Positions 1 through 13,600 of a DNA stretch of 24,505 nt are shown in pieces; positions within the stretch are counted from its first letter, which is position 1, and each line of letters starts with the position of its first letter. A program made the position numbers and the translations under genes. The notes under the pieces are model-generated. The model was not told where the DNA came from and made no database searches. It was given only the letters and a program-made list of their open reading frames with translations. The stretch is from Apostichopus parvimensis (taxonomy: Eukaryota > Echinodermata > Holothuroidea > Aspidochirotida > Stichopodidae), in contig KN884450.1 of NCBI GenBank assembly GCA_000934455.1, positions 75,503 through 100,007 of the forward strand, given 5' to 3'.

Positions 1-999
1 TGTTCATATGTACATAATACATATGTCAGATATATTGTTTAAGTGACTTGTTGCTTAAAACAACACCCAAGTCAAAACGCTTTGCTCAATATGCATATTT
101 GACTACACACTTTAGTCAACTGAGTACAGGAAATCAAATAATATATCATACCATAAAACTATCCTGACTGCTCTTCTTTTTCTATTACTTAATCTATTAA
201 TAAATCTAGCAATTTCAAATGGAAAATGATGAGCAAAAAGGATTAACTTGGAAGTAAAAAAGATATGACAATACTAAGTTTTGGCAAATGAAAAAAGCTG
301 TATTTGACTTAATTGTGTTTATATGGTTAAATAGGTATGATCTCAAAGACTTTCATTTTAGGGATACTCAGATTTATGCAAATATCATAAGACTCGTACA
401 AAATGGAGTGACCCAATACGAAATGCATCATATACCTGATACAAACTGAAAAACATGGCTCATTATGAATAATTAGAAAACACAATTGCACGTATTGTAC
501 GAGTTGAACGGATTTTTGTCCAGGCGTATACACGTAGTTCTTGACATAATGTTTGATATGTTTTCTTTCTCTTTTCCGTCTTGTTCTGGTTTTGTCTTCT
601 GTAAAATATTCCGCAATTTTTCATATTATTGACATATGGTATATGGTGGACTAAAAGAGCGTACAGAAAAGGGCGCAACCATCTTTACATCTGGGGAAAG
701 ACCCCAGTGTACATTATATAAACATATGACTTGTTTGTATAGTATAACCCCAAAAGCCGAAAATCCTTCAACATTGTTTCAATGTATGCGAAATATAGTT
801 CATTCATGCATCTCCATTTGAATGTCCCCTCCTTTAGACTCCTCCTTTCAACAACATAACATATGACACCCTCCCCATTTCCACAGTACACAACTGGTAA
901 TTGCGCCATGGTATAGAACGTATGAACCGTGCAGACGCTCCTTTTCTTACATTGTGCAATGGCATATAAGTTAAATCTTTGTTCCTTTTCTCACTACAG
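1..999. other. Upstream non-coding stretch, probably intron
   Basis: This AT-rich sequence ends in a good acceptor (gttccttttctcactacag) before exon 1. I found no phase-compatible upstream exon, signal-peptide exon or promoter. Short open frames here lack splice context and look like chance. Because exon 1 starts mid-codon, at least one coding exon must lie further upstream, outside the window. Confidence 0.6.
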
Positions 1000-1644
1000 T
1001 ACCATTAAATGATTTGACCATAAATGACTGTTTCGTTAGTGATCATGAATTATGCAAGAGGACAAACATATCCGAAGGGGAATCCGCTTTGGTATGTATC
1101 GCCAACAATACCAAACCTCCGGTAGAAATAATATGGCGTTCACTAAACGAAAGGAACATGCAGACAGATTATGGCTTAAAAGATTACACTTCCACGTTCA
1201 TCGACAGGATGCCGCTGTACTCCACAATATCTACTATTAAATATGACACAAAGCTATTTTCGTTGGAATATTTTACCTGTATAGCGACTGGTATCGCTGT
1301 TAGAGATGTAGCCAGTGCATCGACTATTGTAAAAGGCCATAAACAGTATGACGATCATACTAGTAGAGTGACCTACGTGTTAGAAGGTCAAGCACTACCA
1401 TTGTCATGTCCACGTCCGAGTTATCCCTTTGGAATATTAAGTGCCACATTTACAAATCGATCGTCAACCATATTAATGGAGAGGGGGTTACACATCCAAC
1501 GACGATGCCCGAGCCCGTGGAATTGTGAGTTCTCTGGAAATGACTTATTGTCGATAGTTATGCCTACCTATAACATTTCACTCGAATGCGTATCCAGCTC
1601 AGGTGTCATGGCTGCCATGGATGTGATACATGTATCTACTGTAG
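1000..1644 (+). CDS. Exon 1: two Ig-like domains
   Basis: The exon is phase 1-1 and 645 nt, with acceptor ctcactacag and donor ctgtag|gtgagt. Read from 1002 it begins PLNDLTINDCFVSDHELC. Ig-like 1 has the cysteine pair ALVC and YFTC and the core tryptophan in EIIWRS. Ig-like 2 has LPLSC and ISLEC, without an obvious core Trp in the usual place. Extra cysteines occur before Ig 1 (DC...ELC) and inside Ig 2 (RRC, WNC). N-glycosylation sequons NIS, NNT, NRS and a second NIS support an extracellular location. Two domains sit in one exon without the phase-1 intron that usually separates Ig domains, so an intron was probably lost or the pair moved as a unit. The frame runs open to a stop 6 bases past the donor. 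Ligand unknown. Confidence 0.88.
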
Positions 1645-4600
1645 GTGAGTAGAATGTTTCTTGCGTTTGGTGGTTTTATTAACAAAGAAATAAATAAACA
1701 TTTCGGAGACGTTCGGAGATGCCAAAATCGCATATGTTCCAAATGCAGGCTGAGTTCGTTGACCTTGAAATCATTAATTTTCACACACAAAGACAATTGT
1801 TGTGTGTGTTGTTTATTGCCTATCGTGACTTAAACATGTTTATTTAACTACCAAATTGCAATTGCACTCTTGTCAAAGGTTGTACTTTAATATAATCAAT
1901 GTCTTTGAAATTGTCTGAAGAACCACTAAGTTCTTTCTTACTTCATGTGATGATACGTGGACGATAAGTTCATTAATATATTTACTACTTTTAACTTGAA
2001 AGGGAGTATATAACTTAAGTACTCGTTTAATTTCATGATTCGTTTTGAACATGTCAAGCTATGTTCAGTTTAAGTTACAACGTTGGATATCAAAATTGAT
2101 AACTGAGCGTGCAACCCCTTTGAAAATTTTGAAAATTAAAAGTACACATTTTCATTTAATATTTTGCAGTTTCTGTTATCTATGACACCACCTATGCTTC
2201 TTTCACGTTGTTCCTGGTATCAAAGTTCACATTATGTACAAGTCTCATGAATGTAGTTAGATGAATTGCCTGGTTACACGTGGATTGTTCACCCTTAATT
2301 AAATTTCTTTTAATTGGTACTTCACAGGCTTATATATTTTGCTCCTATTATTACTTTTTATGCTTTTTTCACTTCAGATAGTTCATCGAAATATGTTGTT
2401 AGCATTGATGGTTGCAATAGTGTGGATCAAATGTGCGAACGTACAACAGGTCTAATTGGCAATATTTCTTGTTCACTACTGAACACTAAGCGAGACATCC
2501 AATTAACTTTTCGACAGAGTGAAAGTCCAGGAGTTACCATCAGCAGAGAGTGGCACTACACCGATGAGAATCATTCTACAAACACTTTTGACAATTATGT
2601 AATATCTGAATATCATATAAGTCAATGTGGTGAAGTCATAAAACTTAGTTGTTCGCCCTCTTCAGTAGAGATTGCTAAGTTCCAGAAAACAGCTGTTATT
2701 CATCTGAAACCAGGTAAACGTATAAAATACTGTTTATAAATCACCATTGCCAACTTGCTCCGTGACAGTACGGCAACTTAATTTAAGAAAAAGGTTAAAA
2801 AACAAAACGTTCATGCAGTATTATAGAAGCACGCAATATTTCTCAGTCTTAAAGTAAAAAAAAAATGTCCAATTCAATAAAATACAGCAACATTCATTGA
2901 GTTTGTTTACATGAAGGTGAGTTGTATTCTTGGTGTGTGCTTTAAAAGTAACATAAAACATATTATTTTAAGACAATAGAAACGTTCCTTAAAATGTATT
3001 CTTTTTTACGGTTTCAGACGCAAGTGAATGTCAAGTGCCCAAGAACGGATCTTCAAAGATTGATACAGCTGTTGTAATAGTTATCATTGTGTGTGTGCTC
3101 ATGATTTCCGTTTTGGGGGCAACATTTTTCATCAAGCGAAGAGGTATATATGCAAAAGTTACTATATCTATGTCAATAACATTGAACCTTTTGAATTAGC
3201 GCATGTTAACAAATATTTACGAGTTATAAAAGCATCACGTCAATGAAGTTAACTTTAATACTGACTTTATTTCTTCCGTCATTGAGAAGCCCCCTGGAGA
3301 GCACAACTGATAAACTTTGATTGTATAATATACTTTGCTTTTCATGTATGTGGCACAACTCGATGTTTATACTAGATTAAACATTCATTTCAAGAAATTT
3401 ATAATTTGCGTTTTCTTCAAAGGCCGTTCGAAAAGTGAACCTGACAGCAAGGGAATGACCATGCCCCAGACAGAATCACAAGACATAGACACGGCAGATC
3501 CGAAACATAATGAGTCATCCAATACGGAACACGAAAAGGAACCACTGTTACAGGAGCCGCTGGTACGATTGTCTATCGAAATTTGAAACTTGAAGCTAGA
3601 TAAGTTACGGTCATATTGCATCTAAGGTTGTATGTTAAGTATTATGAATACGTACGTATTTTCTAACATATCTAACTTTGTATTTCAAGATTCCATGTAA
3701 TGTATTTTCAAACACTTATGGGAACAATTCCTAGAGTATGTAAACTGGCTTTTATTTAGCAGAGCGACCTCAATTTCATTCATACTTTATTTACAGCTAG
3801 AATTCGACAAACTTTTCAAGCCATTTTACGAAAACATAGTTGCTGGCAAGGTAAAAGCTCTTTGTTTATCTCGTTTCCTTTCATTTTTCTTTTTTCTTTA
3901 TTTCGCTTTTATTTTGCCATTAAAGAAAGTTTGTATAATAATAATAACTAAGATTTATAATGCGCTAATTATAAACAAAATAGTTGTCAAAAGCGCCATA
4001 CATATAAATATGAATAGAAAGAAAAGCAAAAACAAGATCTATCTTTCAATATCGGAAGAGAACCTTTCATTGTCATATGGGTGAAGGAAAAACGTCAGAA
4101 CTCATGTTTATCGAAGCACTTTTTTAGCACTTGCCTTTTCCGGTAAACTGTAGAACCACTTGTATGAAATGTATTGGTGAGCTTTGCTTACATGATAAGT
4201 TCTGATATAGTGTTGTTCAGAGTTATAATTAAGTATACATTTCATTATTTCCTCATTTATATCAACTAATTATAAAGTTCAGTACTTCAGGTAGCACTTC
4301 GTGTTTTTTCAAGTTTTAATTTAAAGTATAGACCATTGAAAATGTTTTCCTGATCATTAGTCTTCCAAGGAAATAGGAAGTAAGCATTTTTATAGATAGT
4401 AATCATATTCAAGTATTCCTGTCTTCATTTTCTTCGCGTTGTTATATTTGTCTTAACTTTGGTCCTCTAGGCAACAGACGGAGAGTTTCAACGTTTATTG
4501 AAAGAATCCAAAGATTTTTACAAGGTTAGTTTCCAACTAATGCTAGTGTGATACTTAAAATAATATGTTCGCATTAAATTGACAATAACAGTACTAAAAA

Positions 4601-7600
4601 TGGCCTTCATTGATGTTATTCTCTAATATTTTTTAAATAAATTTTTTCGAATAGGATGCCGATGTCAGAGAGTTTCTAGGGAAAAGTATTTCTAATTTGA
4701 ATCCTTCCAAAGAGGTAGGTTAAAATTTATAAAATGAGATAAAATTCTAGTTTCTGCTATACATAGTTTACTTTTACGTAATAGTTTGTCCTTTACTTAA
4801 AACTTGACATCAAGATACTATATACCTGTATTGTTATACATTGACTCTACTTCCACTGCTCATTAACTATCATTTTGTTAAGGCAGATAGAGTGAAATAA
4901 AGAGGTTAACAAAGAATTCCAGTATATTCATGGACGATCATACGCGATTAACGATTTTGAGAAGGTAATGAAAACTTGATAACGCTCATTTTCAGGCGGA
5001 TTTGTCTTGATCGTTGAAAAACTGATTAAGTGCGCACTATGAGACCAAATCATAACCTGAAGTTAGATTAACCAGAAGGACATATTTTGAGGAGAAAAAC
5101 AATAATTAGCAAATATAATTTCAAATATTATCTTCTTTCTATCAGGGGTTCCTTGCTATTGCTAACTTCTTCTCGACAAGTAAATGGGTAAGAAATATTA
5201 TTTGGGGAATTTAATTTGATTTCCTTCTCCATTCATGCTGCACATTCCCCCTCTAACAAGGTAACTAAGCTTAATCAAATAATAATTAATTTTACTTCCA
5301 TTTACATTGTTCAACTATATATAGTCATGTTTTGACAATTATATATCATTTTGTTTCATTATTTGTAGTTTTCATCATTTATGATTTCTTCAGATTTCCT
5401 CTAAGGGGTTCGTTGCAGTGCTGCAGACGGTGCTGGAAATGAAACAGGTACTTATGACTATAACTTTCCGTATATTACATGTCTGTTGCAAGCTTTCATC
5501 GGTTGCCAATTATTAATAGGTTTGTGAAAGCACTCAAAACTTAAGGGTAAAAGTGAAAAATACAATAATGGTGCATGATTGTTCTTTCTTTTTGCAAAAA
5601 CCCAAAACAAACAAATAAACATACGTCCGTCGTTGCAATAAGTTATCTGTTTTTTCGTATTATTTCATTGCTGAATATATGTTTTCTGTTTGACCATGGC
5701 ACTGGAAGGTAGGTCAAACGACGAAGCTTACATTTAGTTTTGATAAAATGGAATTACGCAACTAACGGGTCACCTTTACTGCGTAATGCAAACTTTATAT
5801 GATTCCTTTGGTAAACCAGGCTGCTAAGCATTCAACAATTCGAGTATTCATTTCATTATAACTGAAAGTAATATTTTGTTCTATTTGAATAATGTAACAG
5901 ATACCATCTAAAGTCTGTCTGGATATCGTAATGGAATTGTTTATAAAAGAGAAGGTAAGATTCTACACGACCATTACTCATGCACACTATATCTCCTAAC
6001 TTCTGAACGTTTTCTGAAGTCCGATCCCATTTATGTCAATCGCAAGCTCGTGTTCCAAACCATTGGGAGATGTAGTCTCCGTGACTTCTAATGTTCAAAA
6101 TATAGAACTTGAAGAAAAATTGGCAGGATGTAATTTTTTTTAAAATGCTTCTCACAGAAATCAGTTTATTAACATGTATATGCACCGTGTTTATCAAATA
6201 TTTATACATCTGCGTTTAACATAGCGAATATATCACCAAATGCTACCCAATCATAACTGAATCTACATTGCGTTATGCAGCTTACCTTGAACTACCTACC
6301 GTCTACATAAAGGTTTCATACAATGAAGTTTGCTAGAGTCAAGCCTTACTCCATGATGAAAAGAGTTCCATGGACAATTAAGCAATAAATTTACGAAGTT
6401 ACACACATATGGCCAAGCTGGCCAACTTTCGTAGGTCTGTTTAACATTTCAGTCATGTTTTGTAAGTGATTGCATCTTACTGGTAATACAGCATCTTATA
6501 AAAATGCGCTTTACTTCGACATTGCTAAACCAATCATCCAGTAAACTATGTTTGTTCTAAATGAATTAGTAATCCAAAGTGTTTCGCATTGACACAGAGA
6601 AAGGAGCTGGATTCCTTTTCGAAAGGTGAAGATGTCAAAGAAGTTGTATTTTATGGCAATACCGCTTTTCTTTTCAGATTGATTCAAATGGTTTCATAGA
6701 TATAACCAAGATTCCAATAGAACAGAAAAAGGTAAGATAGAAATCATAGTCAGCATGTAAAACGAGTACGCAAACTTTGTTCAACTTCTTGTAGAATTAG
6801 AGGCTTTTTATTTTGATAGTGGTGAATAAATATAATTAGAAGAGAACACACCTTTAACGTTTTATCCGTATTTCAAACAGATAAAAGCTGAAGACGTGCT
6901 TAAAAGATTGAGAGTTGCAACTACTGAAAGCAAGGTAAGCGTGACCTCTCAAGTGCACTTAAATGTCTGCATTGCGTTTATCTTGAAGTTCTAGCATTCC
7001 ATTGTTACTTACATTCATTTACATATCAGCAACTAGCGATTACTGAAAGAAAGATTAATGTAATAGAAGTTTTAATCGGCAAATCCAATTAACGTGTAAT
7101 TAATATTTTTATAAAAACTTGACAATTTATTGTCCCAAACAATTATGTGTGCACACCACACTTTTCTTATTCATGTTTAGAATCAACTAATCATATCATT
7201 TTTATCAAGTGACGTCAGACAATAACAAACCGTTTGTGTCGCTCACTTTAAACGTATACATTGATGCGTTTTTACAATTTCCTTTACATGTAACGATAAT
7301 TGCCAATCAAAACCTACAAACAGAAGAAAAATGAGCAATTAATAAATAATACAAATATTAATGACGCGCATTGAAACTTTCGTTAACACGAACGAGCTAG
7401 CTAGCCTAACTCGCCAAATCATGGGTATGTTATTTGCAGCCTATAATATATTATTAGTGTATAACTAACGAGTAACGTTAATTGGTGTATTAGATGTTCT
7501 AAAAACGAATAATTCATGGCAAATGCAAGGCATAAACATACAATAAAATAATAGTTAGGCTAACGCTATGTTCATACGGCATAAGGCCTTCGATATAATC

Positions 7601-10600
7601 TACGATATGTAATTTCGCTAACGTGTTGTTCAAATTGAACAATCAGTGCCCATGTGGGTATTTTCTGTCACGACACGTCCGTTCTAGTCATTGCCGACTT
7701 TGAGGTTGGATTTCCGTCAACTGCACGATGAATTAACACATATTGCGCAGTACTGAGGCAACCCGACGTAACATTGATGCATGAAATATATATGTAATAG
7801 AGAGATTTATTCTTTTTTACCACATTTTGTAAGATTCGAGAATGTTTTTCGCGCAAAATATATTTGGTACATGTTTGGAGTAGCGTAAGGATCACAATGA
7901 ATGGTATACAGACGTCCCTTTTGGGTACTACGTAAACGCAGTATCATCCTTTAAGCCGATGCACTTACCTACCCGAGTCGTAAAATGTTGGAAGGGGTAA
8001 TATTAAGAGTGACTAATACCTACCCGATCCATATTCACAGGTTCCACCAGCAATCACAGCGGAAATGTTAACAAAATACTATGTTCTTGACTTGGTAAGT
8101 TTCTCTGCCAATCCCATCTCATCCATCGTGAGCCCGACGAAATACTTCAAATTCTCCATTTATCTAGTAAGGACATACGAAGTCCTTTGCGAAGTCACCC
8201 AATTGACCTAAAGTCATCGTAGGTGAACGCTGTAACATTATCCTTTATCATTCTGTCGGTTTATTTCAATTAATACGAATAAAATGTAAGACTTCTTAGA
8301 AGTGTATTCAGCTGTTTCATTGCATAAGAGAATTTTATTTAAAAGAGAACTGAAGAAATCATTGGGTTTTTCTTTCTGTCTTCCTTTTCCTACAGTTAAC
8401 AACGAAAGACCTTGAAAAAAGTATCCATATGGGCTTCTCTAAACCGAAAGAAAAAGTAATATGTGTTCAATGTTATTTTTGATGCAATAAAACTACAAGC
8501 TTATGTGATTTAAATGAATTTCCTGTACAAGCATGGAAATATATATGATGTTAAACTTCAAGACTATAAAAAACTTTCCAAATAAGCACATAATGAAAAT
8601 CGAAGTAGTTATTTTGAGCGTTTAAGAATTTCACCAATTCGAGCCCGGAAAATCTTAACTTTTATAAAACAATTCGATGTAAGATGATCACTGTTCTTCC
8701 TTTCTAACAATATGTAACGGGTTGTTCCCTTGTAACTTCATAAATTTGCATTGCTTTGGTTGGTTACAATTATATTCTTCGTACTTAGACCATTCTTACT
8801 TGGGATAATTTTCTTCCTCTGTAGATTCCTTATTTATACATTCTACTAGTGATAGATGAATTATACAGTGAGGTAAGAAAAAATGTGTTTATAACAGAAG
8901 GCCTGTGTGTCGGAACGAGCTAGATATTTGCCTCAGACAGAATTACCGGATGTCGACATTTGTATGAGAATGAATACTAGTATGAGATTGCTCCCTCAAA
9001 TAGCAATATCCTAAGGGGCAATACGAGAGAACGAGCTCATTTTCGATGTATCGTAGAGCCTATTTTTGCCAATTGATTCAATATGTACAAAAGTCACTCT
9101 TACGTTATGTTTACTTCAATTCCTTGTTTGATGTTGATACTTACAATACGTAAATATAATGGAATGTGTCAGTTAAGTTTAATGTTTTATCAAAACCTGT
9201 CTAATTCTGTGTTACTTTACAGTCTGACAACAGAAAGAAGTTGATTGAACTTTTTAGTGCTATAGTGGCAAAATTAAAGGTATTAATACATCATATTCTC
9301 ATTTATTATACGAAACATACGAAACTGACCTGCATTTGCAGGTTAAATAAATCTCATATTGGCTGTGTGTCGAAAAAAACTGGCAGTCATTTACGAGTTG
9401 TATGAAAACTCATTACTACTGGTAAATGATATGCTTTAATGTCTTCACCTTCTCCTCACTGTGTCTCTTTGTAGCAGGGTATGTCGCACTGCTGTAAAAT
9501 ACACGCTATTAGACCTTGCGTGATAAGGATTATCATACTTCGTGTTCCTTTTTGTATTATGCATATTTGCAATTGCTGAAATTCATAATCACTTTTTCGT
9601 TTCGCTCTTGAACAGAGGTAATGAAATCTCAAATTTTATTTTAGTTAAATGCATGTTAGATGTGAATGGATTCAGTATCTGACATTCATTCGTGTTTACC
9701 AATCAAATGGAAACGCCCTTAACTTACACGAAGAAGGGCGATATATTATTATTTTTCAGATCGTATCAACAATAAAATGTGTTGAAACGTCAAAAATGAA
9801 TTTAGCAGCAGTTGTTTATAAACGACTTTTATTGCACATTTCAGGTTTATTTTTATGTTAAAGTATAAAAGGTGTATTGTGGTGGATATGGTTGACTGAA
9901 ACAATTTCTTGTCAGCTTTCTATATCGTTTTCCCGTTTAATGTGCTAAGTCTGATCTGGAGTACAGTGGAGAAGAGCTTTCTGAGCCCAAAGATTTGGAA
10001 GAGGTAATTTGTTTATTTTATATTATATATTTATTATCCACAAAGTTTCTCATCGATGTACAATGCTGTTTGATTTGTATTTTTCCTGTTATGATTTATG
10101 TTAACTTGTTATACAGTAATATATAATTGAAATTGTTAACGCTTTGCGTAACGTCTCTTTTCTTATTCCTTTAAAAAAGTTGCAAATAAAAACCCACTTT
10201 TTAATTTCAGATAGACAAGATGGACATAAGAAAAGCAATTTCTTCAGCCATCATTTTCATTGTTGACGGTCAGATGGTAAGAGTCTTGTTATTACATCAA
10301 TCTAACTATCTAGGTAAGACTTTATGCCATTGCACTATGTTGGTGAAATCGTAGAAGGGCGTCGTTACAACTGAGCCACTTATTAAAACTGAGACAGTTT
10401 TCGTACTGAACAATTACCGATATCTTAATTGCAGCTTGATGTAGATACCTTGATGGATATTTTACGAAAAAGGTCCATGAAGGAAAAGGTGAGATACAAA
10501 TCCGCTTCATGAACTCATTAATAACGATGGGCCCTAATTCAGTATTGAAATAAAAAATTGAAAAAAATAAATAAAATTCCCATTCGAAATTCATTATAAA

Positions 10601-13600
10601 GTTCCCGTTTCATATTCAATTCATTTTCATATATTCTCATTCATATTAAATCGAATGTACTCTACGAGGCCCAATTTATCTCTTACCAACGCTACAATGT
10701 TTTGAGAGTTTGCTACAATATATCATACTTTTTTTATTTTATACCCTGTACCCTCTGTGTTTTTGTTAACGTTGTTCATAGGTCACTGGAACGCTACTAA
10801 CTACTGTACTCTTAGATCTAATAGAAAATGAGAAGGTAAGTATGTTGCCTCTGTTACCTTATTGTGTCGTCTTCCTACATGTAATGTACAGGGAGATGAG
10901 ATATTGTACTTCATCCCACATCAGAAATGTAAGGATGTGTGCATGCACACGCACACGCCAAGCCTGATTTTGTACAGTTTCCTTACGGGGTCCATGATTT
11001 GTTCCCCGTAAGGAATGTATACCCGGTAGGTATGTTTGAGTCTTGTACATGACCCTGTACGCTCTTGTGCATGCACCATTACCATTAAGGAGATTATATC
11101 TGCAACTCCATAGATTGCCCTCTTGTTTTCTCTTTAAAAGCTGTGTTTTTCATATTTGGAAACTTCAGTTGAAAAATTATTTTTTACTTTTGAAACATTT
11201 AATGTTAACTTTGCAGATTGTGTTATACCGGTACATATCGGAGCTAAAAACTGGTCTGGTGGCACATCAGGTACGTTAAACCACCAAAACAGGTCATTAG
11301 AAGAATACAAAAACAACTATCTTCACCCTGTAATATTTGTATCAGTTTGGTAAGATATGAGTGAAAATCTATTCTATGTACAACAGTGTAAGGGGTGTCA
11401 ATTCATAATGCGTCTCATATTAATTGTGTCAAGCGTGGATCTTGCTTTGCTTATTTAGGTCTCGCTTCATGTTAATCACTTTAATATCATTATTGTTAGC
11501 CTTATTTTAACGTGATAGTCAAATAAAATATAATTCATGATAAACTATGATAAACTATGATAAACTATGATAAACTATGATAAACTATGATAAACTATGA
11601 TGAACTATGATAAACTATGATAAACTATGATAAACTATTGCGGTGATGGTTGATTCTTCATTTTTAACCGTTGTATGACAAATAGTATATTTTTCGTTTA
11701 GCCTGATATGCCTGTTCTGATCCCATATTTTCTCTTACAAGAGCTGATGATTACACAGGTTATATTAAAAGCGAAACACTGGTTAACCAAAATGAAATCT
11801 TAATTTCTATTTCTTTTTACACACAGATCTCTGCATCTGATTTTGTTCAATTTCTGTCAGCTCCCCTCAAAGATGAAAAGGTAAAATACTATTATTGATT
11901 ACATGTGCTTGCTACCATCATTTAATATGATGTAACACTTTAATGATCGATATTCTGGCAATACTATAAGCAATTTGCTGTTAGTAATTTGCTGTTAGTG
12001 CATGACTTTTTTACAATTTCTTTATTTAACTTCTCAGGTTTGTATTCGTGACTTTATAATTGAGATGCAGGATTGCAGGGAGCAAAATGTGGTAAGTAAC
12101 TTGAAGTAAATCGTCTTTGGTTTCTCATTCTCTCTTCGCAATGTTATCTTTTATACTTCTTTTTTGGTCGTTGGAGAAGAAGCATTATTAAATTACGAGC
12201 TAATGTTAGCAAGAAAGGGTTGTATTATTTCTTCTGTATCCACTGTAATCTTATGTAGACGACTCACGACTATCACGCACCTTCAACATAACTTATATTA
12301 CAATGCAATTATAGTTTAACAAAATTAAGACAACAAAAATGTCAACATTCTCATTCTTTCTCTTTTTCCTTTTCTTCGATGAGGAGGGGGGATTAAAATC
12401 ATTGTCCTATATTTAAGTACAATATCGACACATTGTATCTTCACAGATAACAAAGGAACAATATGCAAATTTATTGCCAAGGCTAGTAAACTATCAGCAG
12501 GTGATTTGATTACTTATATTACTGCCATGTAATACGTTTACAACATCAGTTTGTTAGAAAAATATGGTAGTAAGCAATAGTACTAACATGTACATAACAA
12601 TTTTGTGGTTAATAAAATTGTACAGGTTAAAGTATGCGTTGCATGAACGGCCATGAACGATATGTTTTATGAGAATGAATATCAGTATTAACAAATATAC
12701 ACATCTCGAACTTCTTGGGCAGGCACATCGTCACAAACATACACACACAAAAACTGCGTAATGTATGCTGATATCGATTCTGCTAAACTCACCTTCTAGC
12801 TAAGTTCAATGAAAAGAACGCATATATTACATTGTGAATTGGGTGACCAGCTATTGCTTTTTGCATAGTAAATTGCGTTGTACCACATTGTTGCAAGGAG
12901 ACGAAAGAAACCCTCGAATCCAATTAAACGTACTTTGGTCATTGATGAAAAAATATATTTTAATGTGATCAGTATAATTTGCGGTACCATCGGTATTTCA
13001 AAACCAGAAATCTATAGGCAGCACTGCTTTGCAAGTTTATGAACAACACGTTAATTGCTCTTATACGCTAGCTCCGACACCTGTGGTAATTTGTAAACGT
13101 TGCATACTATACTATATGTCACTTCTTTACAGTTAGGCATTACTGCTTTGCAAGTTTATCAACAACACGTTAATTGCTCTGATCCGCTAGCTCCGACACC
13201 TGTGGTAATTGGTAAACGTTGCTAACTATACTATATATCATTTCTTCACAGTTCAAACTTGATGAATTCGTCAAGGCATATGACGAAGGTGTACAGAGGG
13301 GAATACTGGTGAGACATCGATCGTTTTTAATAATAAACAGAAAAATTATCGTTCCTCTTTAAAGTTGCATACGGCATATAAATGTTTTGCATACAACGTG
13401 TTGCATTAAGTTTCAACAAGAAACATATGATAGAATCTTCACATACCTGAGAATATACTCAGTGACTTTATTCAATGAATTTTGAACCATGATTTATCGA
13501 TAGTCAATGTTAAAACCGTCAAGTCGTTGGTATGATCACAGTGGAAACACACTTGTATTATATTGCGCTGCACCACATATTGTTCGTATCAAATTACAAT

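Noticed and set aside
636..909. Short frames on both strands near 0.6-0.9 kb as an upstream gene or first exon
   Set aside because: No hydrophobic signal sequence, no donor in the needed phase and no recognisable domain.
2314..2377. Hydrophobic open stretch before exon 2 that looks like a signal peptide
   Set aside because: It begins with TTG, not ATG, and coincides with the T-rich acceptor tract of exon 2, which explains the hydrophobic reading.
4995..5030. Possible exon after cattttcag (ADLS...)
   Set aside because: In-frame stops occur within five codons and no donor follows.
6598..6690. Possible exon RKELDSFSKGEDVKEV after ttgacacag
   Set aside because: No combination of AG and GT gives a length divisible by three, and it overlaps the acceptor tract of exon 11.
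9470..9485. 3-nt micro-exon (tttgtag, cag, ggtatg) in intron 16
   Set aside because: The donor does not directly follow the triplet, and such a call has no independent support.
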